64,000 nt of DNA from Phocoena phocoena (GCF_963924675.1 NC_089219.1:149688288-149752287), one strand, 5' to 3'; shown: positions 43,985-57,311, numbered from the stretch's first letter. Made by a program: numbers and translations. Notes: generated by a model not told the origin, from the sequence alone.

Positions 43985-44195
43985 TTATTTATTTATTTTT
44001 TTTGCGGTACGCGGGCCTCTCACTGCTGTGGCCTATCCCGTTGTGGAGCACAGGCTCCAGACACGCAGGCTCAGCGGCCATGGCTCACGGGCCCAGCCGC
44101 TCCACGGCATGTGGGATCCTCCCGGACTGGGGCACGAACCCGCATCCCCTGCATCGGCAGGCGGACTCTCAACCACTGTGCCACCAGGGAAGACC
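43985..44195 (-). mobile_element. CHR-type SINE (short form)
   Basis: Antisense short copy from poly-T and 'gcggtacgcgggcctctcac' to 'ccaccagggaagacc'. The target duplication is short and not clear (possibly 'caatt'). Confidence 0.93.
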
Positions 44196-44677
44196 AATTC
44201 CCTTTTTTTTAAAGGCTCGTACATTAATTCCTACTTGAGTTGTCTGTAGCTGAATTTTATTCTTCTGTTAGGAAATGAAAACGATGCAATCTAATGTGTT
44301 TAGCTTTTGCTTTTGCAGCCAGAAGTTTAGAGCAAGCTTACTGCCCATGTGCCAATCAGTTCAATGTAATTGCCTGATTGTCCCCTCTCCTTGCATCCTT
44401 CAACTGTGCACTTCAGGACTTTACTGTGAATTATCTTATTTTGCACCGTGTTTTAATCTTGAGTCCTTTCTGAAATAAGAGGCATTACAACCTTCAACCT
44501 TAAATGAAAAAATTCAATAGTTCATTCAATTCAACAACAGGAATAAAAGCAAAACTACTGTGTAAGTATTATAAGAAAATGTAAGTCACTGTATAGATAT
44601 TTAAGAGATCTGTTCAGAAAGTATCAAATAGAAGTGATTAAAAGAAAACTAGGCATGTTTCATATATAAATATAGAT
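44196..44677. other. Unassigned sequence
   Basis: No recognised repeat or gene. Confidence 0.3.
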
Positions 44678-44860
44678 ATCAAATTCTAGAATCAGACTGC
44701 CTAGGTTTGAATCCTACCTTCACCCTTTACCACCTTTATGTTCTTGGGCAGGTTATGTATCATCTCATTGTCTCAGGTTCATCATCTCAAAATTGCAGAT
44801 AAAGACAGTTGAGATACTTAGGATATGGCGAGCTCTCAATAAGTACTTTTAGCTTTCACA
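44678..44860 (+). mobile_element. MIR fragment
   Basis: 'aatcagactgcctaggtttg', 'aatcctaccttcacccttta', 'gttcttgggcaggttatgta', 'gcgagctctcaataagtact' follow MIR. Confidence 0.8.
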
Positions 44861-45603
44861 ACTCCCTTTTTCTCACAGTGCTTCTGACAACAGATCCTGA
44901 CAATGTTTGAAAGTGCCGTATTCAGAAGTTGAACAATAGGCTTACATTTTTTTAGGCAGGATCAGGTATCTTCCCCAAATACAAAAGATTAGAAAGTCCT
45001 TAATTTTGCTTCCTGTAGACGTTGCCTCATTTAAACTCCAGTGATCTGGAACATATGAAAATCTTTAGCAGGCCCATCTGGCCAGGGCAGGAGCAGCTGT
45101 GATCATGGAGGGGGGCTCAAGGCTTCGTAACCCATAGGATCAGGGGGCCATGCCGCCCCCTTCCTTGACCACCCCCCGCCCCGCAATCCCCGCTGCAGGA
45201 TACTAGGGATACAAAGGATAAGGTGGGGGAAAGGAGATCTCTTTCCTTGCTTCCAAAAGAGTAGCTGAATGAAGGCTTGATCTTCTGTTTCCTCCAAGTT
45301 CACCCATGAGTAAGGTCCTCCACTCAGTGGCCTGCCTTCCCTGTAGTCAGAGAGGAGAGGGCATAGCAAGATACCAGCTTGGGGGGATGACCTCATGTGG
45401 TGAACAAACTCGAGACCCTGGCAGTCAAGGGCTGGGGTCAAGGGTTGGGGAGAAAGATGGTGACAAGGACAACTGCTCCCTTAGAAGCCCAGCCTCAGCT
45501 CTCAGCCATCACCTTCGATCACCCGCCCACCCCCAGCAGCAACAAGAGCACCAGACTCTTCGGGCTCAGAATCATCAATCAGATGACAGAGGGGAAAAAA
45601 ACA
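44861..45603. other. Unassigned unique sequence
   Basis: No recognised repeat. Overlapping 100-112-codon frames on both strands (45103-45441 minus, 45306-45608 and 45397-45717 plus) show no domain. Confidence 0.35.
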
Positions 45604-45700
45604 AATAAATGTGTCACTTATTATGCTCCAGGCCTTGTGTTAAATGATTTACATGGACTCTCTAATGTAACATGTAATATAAACAGAAATGTGGAACGTG
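45604..45700 (-). mobile_element. MIR fragment, antisense
   Basis: 'cacttattatgctccaggcc', 'ttgtgttaaatgatttacat' match the antisense MIR start. Short. Confidence 0.45.
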
Positions 45701-45927
45701 TGAAACTAGATTTCTGAAAGGTGAGATTTTAAAATTCTTAATGTATATTATTACTTCATTCCATCCTTATTTAGAAGAGTCACAATGAATTATAGCATAA
45801 GCATATTTTTTGAACATCTATTCATGTGTGTTTTTAAATATTCACTTAGGGAAATGGAATCAAAATCCCTTTATGGAGGGTTTTTAGATTCAGCTAGGTG
45901 TCTACCTGGTCTAGTTAGTGATAATCT
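45701..45927. other. Unassigned
   Basis: No recognised feature. Confidence 0.3.
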
Positions 45928-46714
45928 GAGGCTGCATTATCTAGTACGGTAACCACCAGCCACATGTGGCCACTGAGCTCTTGAAATGTGTTACTGTGGT
46001 ACCGCACTTCTAATTTTTCTTAATTGTAATAATTTACATTTAAAAACTGAAGCAGTGTGAAATATTTTTCTAACAACACAACTTGATTATTTTGGCAGGA
46101 CAACATTTCACCTTCACCATGAAACTTTACTCTCACGTTACTGGTATCATATGCATTGTTTCTAGTATTGCATGTAAACACTTCACTGACAGAGTTAACG
46201 TCTATGCACTGATTTCAGTTCCAGTGATTTTTTTCTATACACCATAGTACAATTATAATGTGTTTATTTGAATGTTTCATACGGACAGCACAAGTTCCAG
46301 TGATACCTATATAAGTCATAATTGGTGATTAAATCAAATATTATTATTTTAATTGTAACACAATTAAATTATTTTTCTAGTTAAAAAAATAAGAAAGAGC
46401 AAGTTTTTTAATTCAAAATGATGGCGGATTACTGATGCAGAATTGCATACAGGTGCAAAAGCTGATACTTTCATGGGAACTCTAAAAAAAGATTGGTAAA
46501 TGTATATTGTAAATTTCACAGTGAATGACCATTGTAATTTGTTGACATGGAGCAAAATGAGAAAGATTGTTATACAAAAAATTTTAGAGATAATAAAGTA
46601 TACGATGTTAAGAGACTTTTCAGAAAATACATACTGAATTAGATACATTTCCTCTAATATTTGAAAAAGAATTGATGAAATTATTTACCTGAAATCAGAA
46701 TTAAATATCTAAGA

Positions 46715-46843
46715 TAAAAAAACCGCACATATTTAATGTACTCAATTTGTTGAGTTTGGACATATGTATACATACCTGCGATACCATCACTACAATGAAG
46801 GTAATAAACATGTCTATAACCTCCAAAAGTTTCCTTGTGTCCC

Positions 46844-46880
<37 letters not shown>

Positions 46881-47190
46881 ACACAACAAGATCTACCCTC
46901 TTAACAAAGTTTTTTAAGTGCACAATACCATGTTGCTAACTATAGGCATTATGTTGGATAGCAGATCTCCACAACTTATCTGTCTTGTATAACTGTAAAT
47001 TTATATGAGTTAAACAGCAACTCCCCATTTTCCTCTGCTCCCACCCTCCTGCAACCAACATTCTATTTTCTACTTCTACAAGTTTGATTAGTTTAGATAT
47101 CTCATATAAGTAGAATCATGCAGTGACTGACTTATTTCACTTAGCATAATGTCTTCCAGATCTATCTATGTTGTCCAAAATTTTTAAGAC
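46715..47190 (-). mobile_element. LINE-1 3' fragment, antisense, nested in hAT element
   Basis: Reverse complement of an L1MA-like 3' end: 'atttgttgagtttggacata', 'gcgataccatcactacaatg', 'agcagatctccacaacttat', 'tcatataagtagaatcatgc', 'tatttcacttagcataatgt'. Contains the (GT)n run at 46846-46876. Confidence 0.85.
46846..46876 (+). repeat. (GT)n microsatellite
   Basis: About 15 uninterrupted GT units inside the antisense L1. Confidence 0.95.
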
Positions 47191-48888
47191 TTTTAATAGA
47201 ATCTGAGCTTGTCACTATAACCAGATATAAAATTGCTTTGATTTTCATATACACATACACATAAATTTTTAGATGGAGAGATGGTAAAAGAAACTATTAT
47301 TTCAATTAGAGAAATTTTTGTTAGAAATTTAAGAGGAAAATACTAAAAAGATATTTCACAAAAAGTAAGAACTTCAATTAAGCTACCAAAACTATTGCTT
47401 ATAAAATACAAGATCTTTTTAACGATATCAAAGATCAATTGATTCAAAATCTGAAAAATTTTTGGAGGGTAGAGTTAACTTTAAATGAGTCACAAGATAT
47501 AAAAGACACTGTCCAATTAGTACTTTGGGTATGTTATGTCTCCAAAGATTTCTTAATTTACAAGAAATATTGTCCATTCATGGCCTAAAATATCAAACTC
47601 ATGGTATACATATTTTTTAAATATTTTACATATGTCAAAGAAGAATTTTGGCTAGATATTAAAAAATTAGTTTCTAACACAACAAACAGTTTTTCACCTA
47701 TGTTAGACCAAAAACCCAGTTTATTGGAATTTTTAAAAAGGAAATGGTGTTTCCTTTAAGTATTTGTTTCACTGTGTGATACATCTTACAAATATTTGTG
47801 CTCAATTTTCTGAAGCAGACTCCATGAAATTTGTCATGGATACAGTTGTTAAAATTATTCAGTGTATATATGCTAATACAATGAATCATTACAACCGAAT
47901 AGAACTGTTGAAAGAAATAAAAGACAGTGAATTTAATGGCCTCATGTCTTCTTTGCCAATGTTCTTTGGTCGAGTTGTGAGAGTTTTGCTGTGCTGTTAA
48001 CTTTAATTCAATATTTTCTTGAAAATAAAGGAATATTTGCCAAATATCCAATAATCAAAGAAAGAAAAAACAGCAGTGTGATTTACATTCTCACACTAAT
48101 ATCACACTGTATATGAATGAGCTAAATTTTAAGTTCCAAGAAAAAGAAAAGCTTATCTGTGACCTAGCTAGAGCAATACAAGATTTTAAGTTGAAATTGA
48201 AACTTTTCATCATATGATTAATTAATAATGATTTTACAGTTTTCTTATATACGTAAATATGAAGACAATTTTAATTGTAATTGATAGCATTAGGTGTAAA
48301 CTGACTACAGCACTACAAGAAAAACGTGAAGAGATCAATACCGATAAAGACTTGCTTTTCAATCTGTCAGTACCATTTTGAGTTTAATGTTAATAATACT
48401 GAGCTAACACAAGAGTTAATGAATTTACTAAACTTAGACATAAATCTGAAATTGATATCTTTTGCTTTGAAGTCAAAGCAATTACTTTTAAAAAGATAGA
48501 CCAGTTTTGTCAATGTGGTTGCAGATATTAAAGGACAATGATTTTTCAGTTAAGGGAAAAATTTAATTATGTTTGGAACACCTTAAATATGTAAATATAT
48601 TTTTCCAACTGTGAATTACATAAAATCATACACTTCACCTATTCCTCATAAAAACTGAGCATCAAAATTTGGTGTGCTATAAGTGTAAAGTACACTTAGT
48701 AAGAAGAGAAAAAACTAAAATCTCTCATTAATATGTTTTATATGGATTATATGATTGAGTATATTGTGTTATGTAAAGTATGTTATCAAAATTAATTTAC
48801 CTGCTTATTTTTACTTTTTTAATGTGGCTACAAGAAAGTTTTAAATTACATATGTGACTTAACAATACATTTCTATCAGGCAGTGGTG

Positions 48889-50289
48889 GCCCGGGGGAGT
48901 CTGCAAACTGCCTCCTCAGTAAATACTGCACTTAGGTGTCTCAAAGGCGAGGAGGGGAGGGAGTCAGCCTGGGTGAATTACAGGTCCCCTGACTACTGGG
49001 AGAACTTTTTGCCCTGTTGGGTATATAGCGTTTGTCAGTGTTTGCCATTGTCTTTCTGCTCTTTCCTCTTCTAAGCACAAAAAGAAAAGAAAGAGGAAGG
49101 TCACTTCTGGAAGCTTAAAGCCAGATTTCCTCTGGAAGTCTATCTGGCCAGTTAAAATACGTCAGAGTCTATTCAGAGACCCAAGGAGTGAAATCGAATG
49201 CCCTTACCCTAGTTAGTGTGAGTAAATAGCTACAGGCTTTTTGACCCCAGATCTGTCAGAAGCCCTGAAGCAGAGAAAGGGAGAAACTCTGAGCTTCTCA
49301 GACCCTTTTTAACACTGGAAACTTCATCTAAGAAAGTAAAAGGTTGTTTTTGCAAAATAAGAAAAGTGGGGTTAGGTGAAGAAGTGATTAGGACTAAAAT
49401 TGAAGTTTAATAGGAGAAGGATATTTAATTTGCCCTTGTGTGTTTTTTATTTCTTTCTATTTTTCTCTCAAATATACAAGAATCATACACCATGATTAGT
49501 GATTTTAGTCATGACCTAATAATTCATGCTCTTATTTTAATAATCACATTTTGGAGGAATATCAGTATAAATGATCAAATTGTTTGCCACTTTGGCATGG
49601 TTAGGAAAAGGTTTTGTTTGTTTGGGGAGGTAGGGTGCTATGGAGAAATAACCCATTTACCTGGTGGAAGATATATAGAATATGCACATGGAAACTGGGA
49701 GGAAACAAATACTTTCTGAGCAAGTTTACACACTCAGCCATGGTGCTCTGTCTGTGTCATAATCAGTTCTCTGCCTAGCGCAGTGCCTGCCACCGTGTAG
49801 GTAGCTAGCATCATTTGTTGGATTGAATTATAAAATGAGGTCATTTCCACAAAGAGGTTTGTTGTCCAATTAGAAGACAGAATGCAAACCATGAAAAATT
49901 AAATAAATACAATTGGTTTTATTTTTGTGTATTTTTATATTGTGTTTGAATTTGTTTTCTTAATTATAAAACCTTTTTACTGTTAGGGCTTTTTTTTTTT
50001 TTAGAAAAGACAGTGGGTACACAGGACATAATACAGACATTGCATTTATTACCTGAATTCTCACTCTCCAAATATTCCCTGTAATGACTTGGAACCATTT
50101 TTACCCTACATACATTACTCTAATTGAAAACCTTCTATAAAGTGTTTGCATGCTGGGGCCAGTAAAAACTCATCATTTGGACACAAGTCTGGGCAAGAGG
50201 ACTCAGGATGCCCTGCAGTCTATCTTAGCTGTTTCCTCTGAAAGACATTTCTCTCCTGCTTGCACAGTTGATTGCATTGTTTAAACTTG
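48889..50289. other. Unassigned sequence
   Basis: 1.4 kb with no gene and no confident repeat. The frames at 48883-49074 and 49438-49719 have no recognised domain. Confidence 0.35.
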
Positions 50290-50520
50290 TGTGTTATTGC
50301 CATCATCTTCCCCACACTGTTAAGTGAAAATGCCTTCTAAGAAAGTGGAAAAGCCTGTGAACCAAGTACATGAACCAAAGAGGCCTAGAAAAACCCAATC
50401 ACTAAAAAGAGAGTTGAGAGTGAAAAAGCATTTTGAGAGAAAGAGAATGAATAGAAAACGTAAGCATGTAGAAAGGAAAACGTAATACATATTGGCTATT
50501 GAACAACATGGTTGCAGAGC
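50290..50520 (+). mobile_element. Possible Tigger/pogo transposase fragment
   Basis: A short reading from ATG at about 50329 gives MPSKKVEKPVNQVHEPKRPR followed by a basic helix-like stretch (SLKRELRVKKHFERKRMNRK). The layout faintly recalls the N-terminal DNA-binding region of Tigger/CENP-B-type transposases. The similarity is weak and ends after about 50 codons. Confidence 0.3.
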
Positions 50521-51714
50521 GCTAGTCTATACTCACTAATGAGTTCATTAAATGCAATTTTTGTTTTAAATCCTTTATCTTTATATTTCAGAAATCCTCC
50601 ATGGATTATTATATAGATTTCTAAGTGGGTTTTAGGGATAAATGGGGGAAACTGGCTGGGGTTTCAGGAAATGCTTTTAAAAATTTTTCTCACTTAAAAA
50701 TCATAAAATATGGGCTCAAGCTATTTGAAATTTCAATATCCAAAATATTTTCAGGAATAAGTTGTGTTTTTTAACACAGGATGCCTGAGGTCACAGAGTG
50801 AAAACAGAATTAGATGGTGTTATGAACAAATCTGTTTTAGAGTTTTCTTATCTAGAAAGGTCTTTTAAACTACAAAGAACTTAATATTTTTGTGTTATTT
50901 AGAGATATTTGGCAAATATATGACTCTAGATAATTTCCAAACAGAACTTCAAAGCAGTCCTGTGATGTTGAAATAAAGTTGGAATCCTGAATAATTTTTT
51001 TAAATACATTTGAAATTTTTGATATCTTTACAAACTCTTCTCTCCCTAAAAGAAAAAAAATTGAGTGTGGAAGCCATAGCTGGTCCATGGACCACTGTGG
51101 TTGTTCCTAGCTGGTTTCTTTATCTCTAGTTATCCCTATCCCTCCCTGTTCCAGTGGTCAGCACAAAGCTCTCAGAATTTTCTAGCAAAACACTATTTAA
51201 TTATAATAGCTTCTGGCTGAGGAAACATCAACTTCCCATTTCTTTTCATGTTGGATTGAAATGTTTCTTTCCAATCATCAAGTTCCCACCACATTGCCAA
51301 GTCTCCCCTCAATGTGGGACTGGAAATGAGACCCCTGGAAAGCACTGTTGGTGGAAACATAAAGGCTATTTTCTTGGTGAAGGAGAATCAGAAAAAATGT
51401 ACTCTACTCCTGGGTGTATATGGAGGACGAATACATCATTTACTGGTAACACTTCTGAAGCTCAACTAAAATTAGAACAAAGAGAATTTTTAATGAACAA
51501 ACTACAAGAACAATGAGTGAAGGAAAGAATCAGTAATAGTAAAATATTGGAAGTTTGAAAACATATGGAAAAGTGGCAATTGACTAGGAGATCCTTAGAA
51601 GACTGAGTCCTAACCCAGCCTTAAGGAAAACTGAGAAACAACAGAATTTTTACTTCAAAAAGCCTCCAAAAGCTCAGAATTGGTGCGCAAAATCTCTAGG
51701 AAGTGCAGCGCAAA
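50521..51714. other. Unassigned AT-rich sequence
   Basis: No confident repeat. A 120-codon plus frame (51154-51516) has no recognised domain. Confidence 0.35.
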
Positions 51715-53400
51715 GTAGAAGTTAAAAATACCTAGGAATAAACTTAAACAGTGAGGGAAATATCTATACACTGAAAGTCATAAAACATTAATAAAGGAAA
51801 CTAAAGATGATTCAAAGAAATGGAAAGTTATCCCATGCTCTTGGATTGGAAGAATCAATATTATTGAAATGGTCATACTACCCAAAGCAATCTGGAGATT
51901 TAATGCAATCCCTATCAAAATACTCAGGATATTTTTCTCAGAACTAGAACAAAAATCTTAAAATTTATATGGAAACACAAAAGACCCCAAATTGCCAAAG
52001 CAATCCTGAGAAAAAAGAGCAAAGCTGGAGGTATAATCCTCCCAGACTTCAGACTATACTACAAAGCTACAGTAATCAAAACAGTGAGGTATTTGGCACA
52101 AAAACAAACTCATAGATCAATGGAACAGAATAGACAGCCCAGAAATAAACCCACGCACCTATAGTCAATTAATCTACAACAAAGGAGGCAAGAATATACA
52201 AAGGAGAAAAGACAGTCTCTTTAACAAATGGGAAAGCTAAACAGCTACACATAAAACACTGAAATTAGAACATTCCCTCACACCATATACAAAAATAAAC
52301 TCAAAATGTAAGACATGACACCATAAAACATAGGTGAAACAGTCTTTGACATAAATTGTAGCAATATTTTCATAGGTCAGGCTCCCAAGGCAAAAGAAAT
52401 AAAGGCAAAGATAAACAAGTGGGACCTAATTAAACTTAAAAACTTTTGCACAGCAAAGAAAACCATCAACAGAACAAAAAGACAACCTACAGACTGGGAG
52501 AAAATACTTCCAAACGATGTGACCGACAAGGGGTTGACATCCAAAATATATAAACAGCTCATACAACTCAACATCAAAAAAGCAAGCAATCCAATCAAAA
52601 AAGGGCAGAAGACTTGAAGAGATAAACATTTTTTCCAAAGAAGACATATAGATGGTTAACAGGCACATGAAAAGATACTCAACATCATTAATCATTAGAA
52701 AAACACAAATCAAAACCACAATGAGGTATCATCTCACATCTGTCAGAATGGCTATCATCAAAAAGTCTAAAAATAACAAATGTTGGAGAGGATGTGGAGG
52801 AAAAGGAACTCTTGTACACTGCTAATGGGAATGCAAATTGATGTAGCCACTATGGAAAACAGTATGGAGGTTTATTTAAAAAACCAAAAATAGAACTAAC
52901 ATACAATCCAGCAATCCCACTCCTGTGTATATATTTACAAAAAGCAAAAACTCTAATTCAAAAGATACGTGCACCCCAATATTCATAGCAGCACTCTTTA
53001 CTCTAGCCAAGACATGGAAGCAGCCCAAGTGCCCATCAACAGATGACTGGCTTAAGAAGATGTGTTATATGTATATATATACAGTGGAATATTACTCAGT
53101 CATAAAAAATAATGAAATATTTCCATTTCAGCAATGTTATTTCCATTTCAGCAATAGAGAATATTATACTTAGTGAAATAAGTCAGACAGAGAAAGACAA
53201 ATACTATACGATATTGTTCATATATGGACTCTAAAAAAATAGTACAAATGAATGTATATACAAAACAGAAACAGACTCACAGACACAGAAAACAAACTTA
53301 TGGTTACCAAAGGGGAGAGGGAGGGAGGGAGGAGGGACAAATTAGTGGTATGGGATTAACAAATACAAACTACTATACATAAAATACAGTTTTTAAAAAT
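51715..53400 (+). mobile_element. 5'-truncated LINE-1 (ORF2 3' part and 3' UTR)
   Basis: Well-preserved plus-strand L1: 'atgctcttggattggaagaa', 'tactacaaagctacagtaat', 'gaacagaatagacagcccag', 'caagtgggacctaattaaac', 'tgggaatgcaaattgatgta', 'gtgcccatcaacagatgact', 'agtcagacagagaaagacaa' and the 3' UTR 'aaacagaaacagactcacag'. It lacks the endonuclease domain and has several stops and frameshifts, so no functional ORF2p. Confidence 0.92.
53119..53155. repeat. 20-bp tandem duplication
   Basis: ATTTCCATTTCAGCAAT occurs at 53119-53135 and 53139-53155, a local duplication within the L1 ORF2 end. Confidence 0.9.
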
Positions 53401-53599
53401 GAAATGATTGGTTGAAGATCAATTTGGTTGAAGAAGCAACCCCAAATTTGAAGATTCCCAAATTTTTATCCTGCCCCCCTTGTCCCATCCTACCATACCA
53501 TGAGAGACTGCCCCTTCTAAACCACAGCAAGATGCCTGGAGATTTGGTGACTGAAGGATATAAAACAAAGAGTCTCTAGACTGTCAGACACCAGCCCTT
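53401..53599. other. Junction between two LINE-1 copies
   Basis: No recognised feature. Confidence 0.3.
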
Positions 53600-56500
53600 G
53601 TTCAGGACAAGTGAATCATTCTGAAAATAGGGGCATGAATTGAATGGTGGAATGCTCACCCAGCTCACTTCTCCCACTAGTTCCCAGGTTGCAGGTAGCT
53701 AGGATTAAACACTCTAGGCAGGAGGATGGAGAATCTTCTGGGGCCTCTGACAAACACAAGAGGGAAGGTCTGAAGCTACTGATGCCAGTATCTTTTGGGT
53801 TCTCCAAAGATACATCCCAGCCAGAGCACTCCCACAGTAGACACCACAGGTGACAAACAAAACCCTCTCTCTCACACCTTACAATCAGCTTGCTGGTGCC
53901 CCACTCATAACAGATAGCAAAGAAAGTCTCTGTCATGAATGACATAAACCAAAAAAAAAAAGCAAAAAAACAAACAGGAAGAAGAAGAAAAAAAAAAAGC
54001 AACTTGGAGGAAATGGAGACCATGCAGGAAGAAGAAAATTTTAAAAAATAAAAAAGAACAATCCCCTATATCCTCAGAGAAATAAGAGAAGACATTATGC
54101 CCATAAAACAAAAATAAAATGCCAAAAAACAAAAAGAAACATTTAGAAAACAAATTAAAAAGTACACTGGAAATAAAAAAAAATTCTAGTAGAAATTAAA
54201 AATGTAATAAAAGAGTTGAAAATCACCCAGAATGGATTAAAAACACGAGATGGAAAATATTATTGAAAGGATAAAGCCAGAGGACTTGTTTCAAAGTCCA
54301 ACATCGAAAGAACAAAATAATTCAAGATATTTTCCCCAAATGGATGTTACATGTTTCCAGAGAGAAAGGACTTACTGAGAACCCAGCATTATAGCTGAAC
54401 ATAGCCCACAAAAGGTACATTAAGGCTTCTCAGGGTACTAAGGAATGAAGAAAATATCCTACAAGTTTCCAGGGAGAAAACATGTTACATCCGAAGATCG
54501 GGAATTGGAATAGCTTTGAATTTCTTAACTGCAACGCTGGGAGCTAAATGTCAATGGAGCAGTGCCTTCAAAATTATAAAGGAAACCAGTTTACAATCAA
54601 TAATTCTATTTGTAGCTAAACTAAGTGTGAGAGTGGAATAATGACAATTTCAAACATATAAGGTATGAAAAAGTTTGCCTCTAGTATGTCGATTCCCAGA
54701 AAGCTGGTGAAGAATGTGCCTGTTACAAATGAGGGAGTAAACTAAGAAAGAGGGAGATGGGGCACAGGAAACAGGGAATCCAGCACAGGAGAGGACAAGA
54801 GAATCCCTGGGGTGATGGTGAAGGGAGAGCATAGTAGGAGAGCTGTGCTTCAGGCACTGGGGACAGCCAGTCCAGACAGGAGCAGATTCAAGTTTAGGAT
54901 TAGTAAAAGAAAAAAAAAAATTGAATTAAGAAAAACGACCAATCTAAAAAAATGAGAAAAACAAAAAAGAAAAAGTAGTACAAATAGAAAACGTAAAATA
55001 AGATGATAGAAATAAATCATAATAAATGTAAGTGGACTGAAAACTTACCAACTAAAGGGCAGAGGTTACTAAAATGGACTTAAGAAAATTCAACTTCATA
55101 CTGTTTACAAAAGGCACACCTTAAAGTAAAGACAGAGAAATGTCAAAAGTAAAAGGATGAAGAAAAATCTTTCAGGCAAATATCAATAGAAAGGAAGCTC
55201 ATGTAGCTACATTAATATCAGGCAAAACACACTTCAATACAAAAAGCATTACTAAAGATTAAATAGATTAAATGTTTTATTCACCATGAAAATATAAAAA
55301 TTCTATTCTTTTCTATATCTCATAATATAATTTCAAATATATAAAGCAAAAACTGATAGAACTATAAAAAGAGCAAAATTCACCTACCCAGTGGAAAATT
55401 TTAGTACAATTCCCTCCAAAAATAATCAAGCAGTAAGAAAATTAGCTAGAAATAAAAGAACTGAATGACATAATTAACACACTTATTCCAAAGGCTGTAT
55501 ATAGAACTCTGAATCCAACCCTTGGCAAATACACATTGTGCTCAAGCACACATGGAACACTTATGAAAATTCAATTTGTATCATTAGGCTGGTAAGCAAG
55601 TCTCTATAAGTGGGAAAGCTGTCATGTCATTGACACTATGTTTTCTGATTGAAATGGAATTACGTGTATTATTTTTCAAATAACATAACAGACCCAATAT
55701 GTTTGAAAAATTCTAAAACAAGCTTCTGAAAATTCAGTGGATCAAAAAACAAACCAAGGTAGAAATTGGAAAATGCATAAATTCAAAGGACAATAAAATA
55801 GTATATATCAAGATATATGTAAGGAGCAAAGTTGTTATTAGTGAGAATTTTACAGATTTTTATGTTTATTTAGAAAATAAGAAAGAATGGAAATTAATGA
55901 GCTAAGAGTCTTAAAAAATTACAAAAGAACAACAGAATGCACACAAAGCCAAAAGTGGGTATTTCTGAAAATCTTAAAACTGATTAGATTTATTTTTTAA
56001 AAAAGAAAGAAGGAAAATAATATTAGGATTTAAAAATCATTCATAACTATAGATATGAGATAATTTAAAATATTAAGAGAATAATAAGAACAATTATATC
56101 CCTTTAAGTTTAAAAACAGATGAAAGGGACAATATTACATACCAAAACTGACTCAAGAAGAAATAGGAAATCGGCACACGACTCTAACTATTAAGTAAAT
56201 TGAATGAATCATTAAAAATTGACCCCCGCACATACTCAGTATCACTCACGAGACTCAGACATTTTAGTGGTGAGTTCTATAGAACAGTTAAGAAGCAAAA
56301 AACTCTAATTTTATACAAACACTTCCAGATAATAAACAAAGAGGCAGCAATACTAACCAACTTACTATATATTTTTAATACAACTTTAAAGCAAAAGTAT
56401 ACCAGGACAGTAAGAAAAAGAATAATAACATATTAACCTATGGCTAAACAGAGGTGCAAAATTCAAGGTAAAATGCTAGCAAACAGAAGCCAGCAATGTA

Positions 56501-56670
56501 TTAAAACTCACAGTTACATTCACACATACACATACACACAAATGGTACAAAAGGGGGTCTTCAACTGTATTGGTAATGTTCTATTTCCTAGGGTGAGTGG
56601 AGGCTCACAAGTTCCTTACATTACTCTTTATAGCCTTCTTTATGCCTGAAATATTTCAAAATATATTTTT
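53600..56670 (+). mobile_element. Very old LINE-1 (ORF1, ORF2 5' part and 3' end)
   Basis: 53600-54050 is L1 5'/ORF1-leading sequence. 54050-54900 is ORF1-like, A-rich ('ttacatgtttccagagagaa', 'gctgggagctaaatgtcaat'). 55040-56440 follows ORF2 from the endonuclease side ('taagtggactgaaaacttac', 'caaaaggcacaccttaaagt', 'acagacccaatatgtttgaa', 'gtgagttctatagaacagtt'). 56500-56670 ends like an L1 3' UTR ('ctttatgcctgaaatatttc'). The reverse-transcriptase core is largely lost. Non-coding. Confidence 0.7.
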
Positions 56671-57311
56671 AAGCAGCTAAAAGGCCTTTGAGATATAACT
56701 GAGGATGTCCAAGAATTGGCCTATTTTAAACTGAAATGTTAATGTAATAGTTTCTGGAGACATTTAAAGACTCATAAAATGTAGTTTATCCATGTGTTAT
56801 TCTCAACTCTTAATCTTCTTTTCTCCCCAGAAATACACTGAATTTCCTCTATCAATGTAATATATCTTCAATGGGATGTATGTTCTAATTTTTCCTCTCA
56901 ACTTTCACAGTCTCCTTAGCTTACAAACATACTCAAGCCTCCGCTATCCTTAATAAATTAAAAAATGAATTCCTATCACAGTTACCTGCTGTGAATTCCT
57001 TGCCTCCTCTCTTACCAGAGTTCGTGGAAGAGCAGCCTGTACTTCCTTTCTTTAACCCATCACTTCCCCTCACTCTGCAAACCACTGCAATCCGGTTCCT
57101 GTCCGCTTTGGCAGAAGAGCTCACACTCTGGTCTCAACAATTGCTTAAAAGTCAAATTCAAGTTTAATAGACCTCTGCTGTCCTTGACGCTGCTGATCTC
57201 TTCCTTCTCCCTGAAGCTCTTTCGTCCCTTGATTCTGTGATGCTCTACTTTCCTGGTTCTCACACCTCTCTGTTCTGCTGCTGTATTCTTCACAACCTCT
57301 GAGTTGTCACC
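56671..57311 (+). mobile_element. L2/CR1-like LINE fragment (56880-57311) with unassigned flank
   Basis: From about 56920: 'catactcaagcctccgctat', 'cactgcaatccggttcctgt', 'ctgctgtccttgacgctgct', 'tgatgctctactttcctggt', 'tctcacacctctctgttctg', the phrasing of an L2/CR1-clade reverse-transcriptase region in sense orientation. 56671-56880 is unassigned. Confidence 0.45.

Larger units (their letters stand above)
45928..48888 (+). mobile_element. Large hAT-Charlie-type DNA transposon with degenerate transposase, split by L1
   Basis: About 2.96 kb. The ends match a hAT-Charlie family: left 'ctagtacggtaaccaccagc' and 'cacatgtggccactgagctc', right 'taatgtggctacaagaaagt' and 'aaattacatatgtgacttaa'. 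The plus strand has a decayed transposase: near 47918-47985 a frame reads DSEFNGLMSSLPMFFGRVV, and near 48118-48205 MNELNFKFQEKEKLICDLAR, both resembling the hAT transposase type related to that captured in mammalian GTF2IRD2. Frameshifts and stops are many. An antisense L1 (46715-47190) sits inside. No target duplication could be settled. Family name not assigned. Confidence 0.75.
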
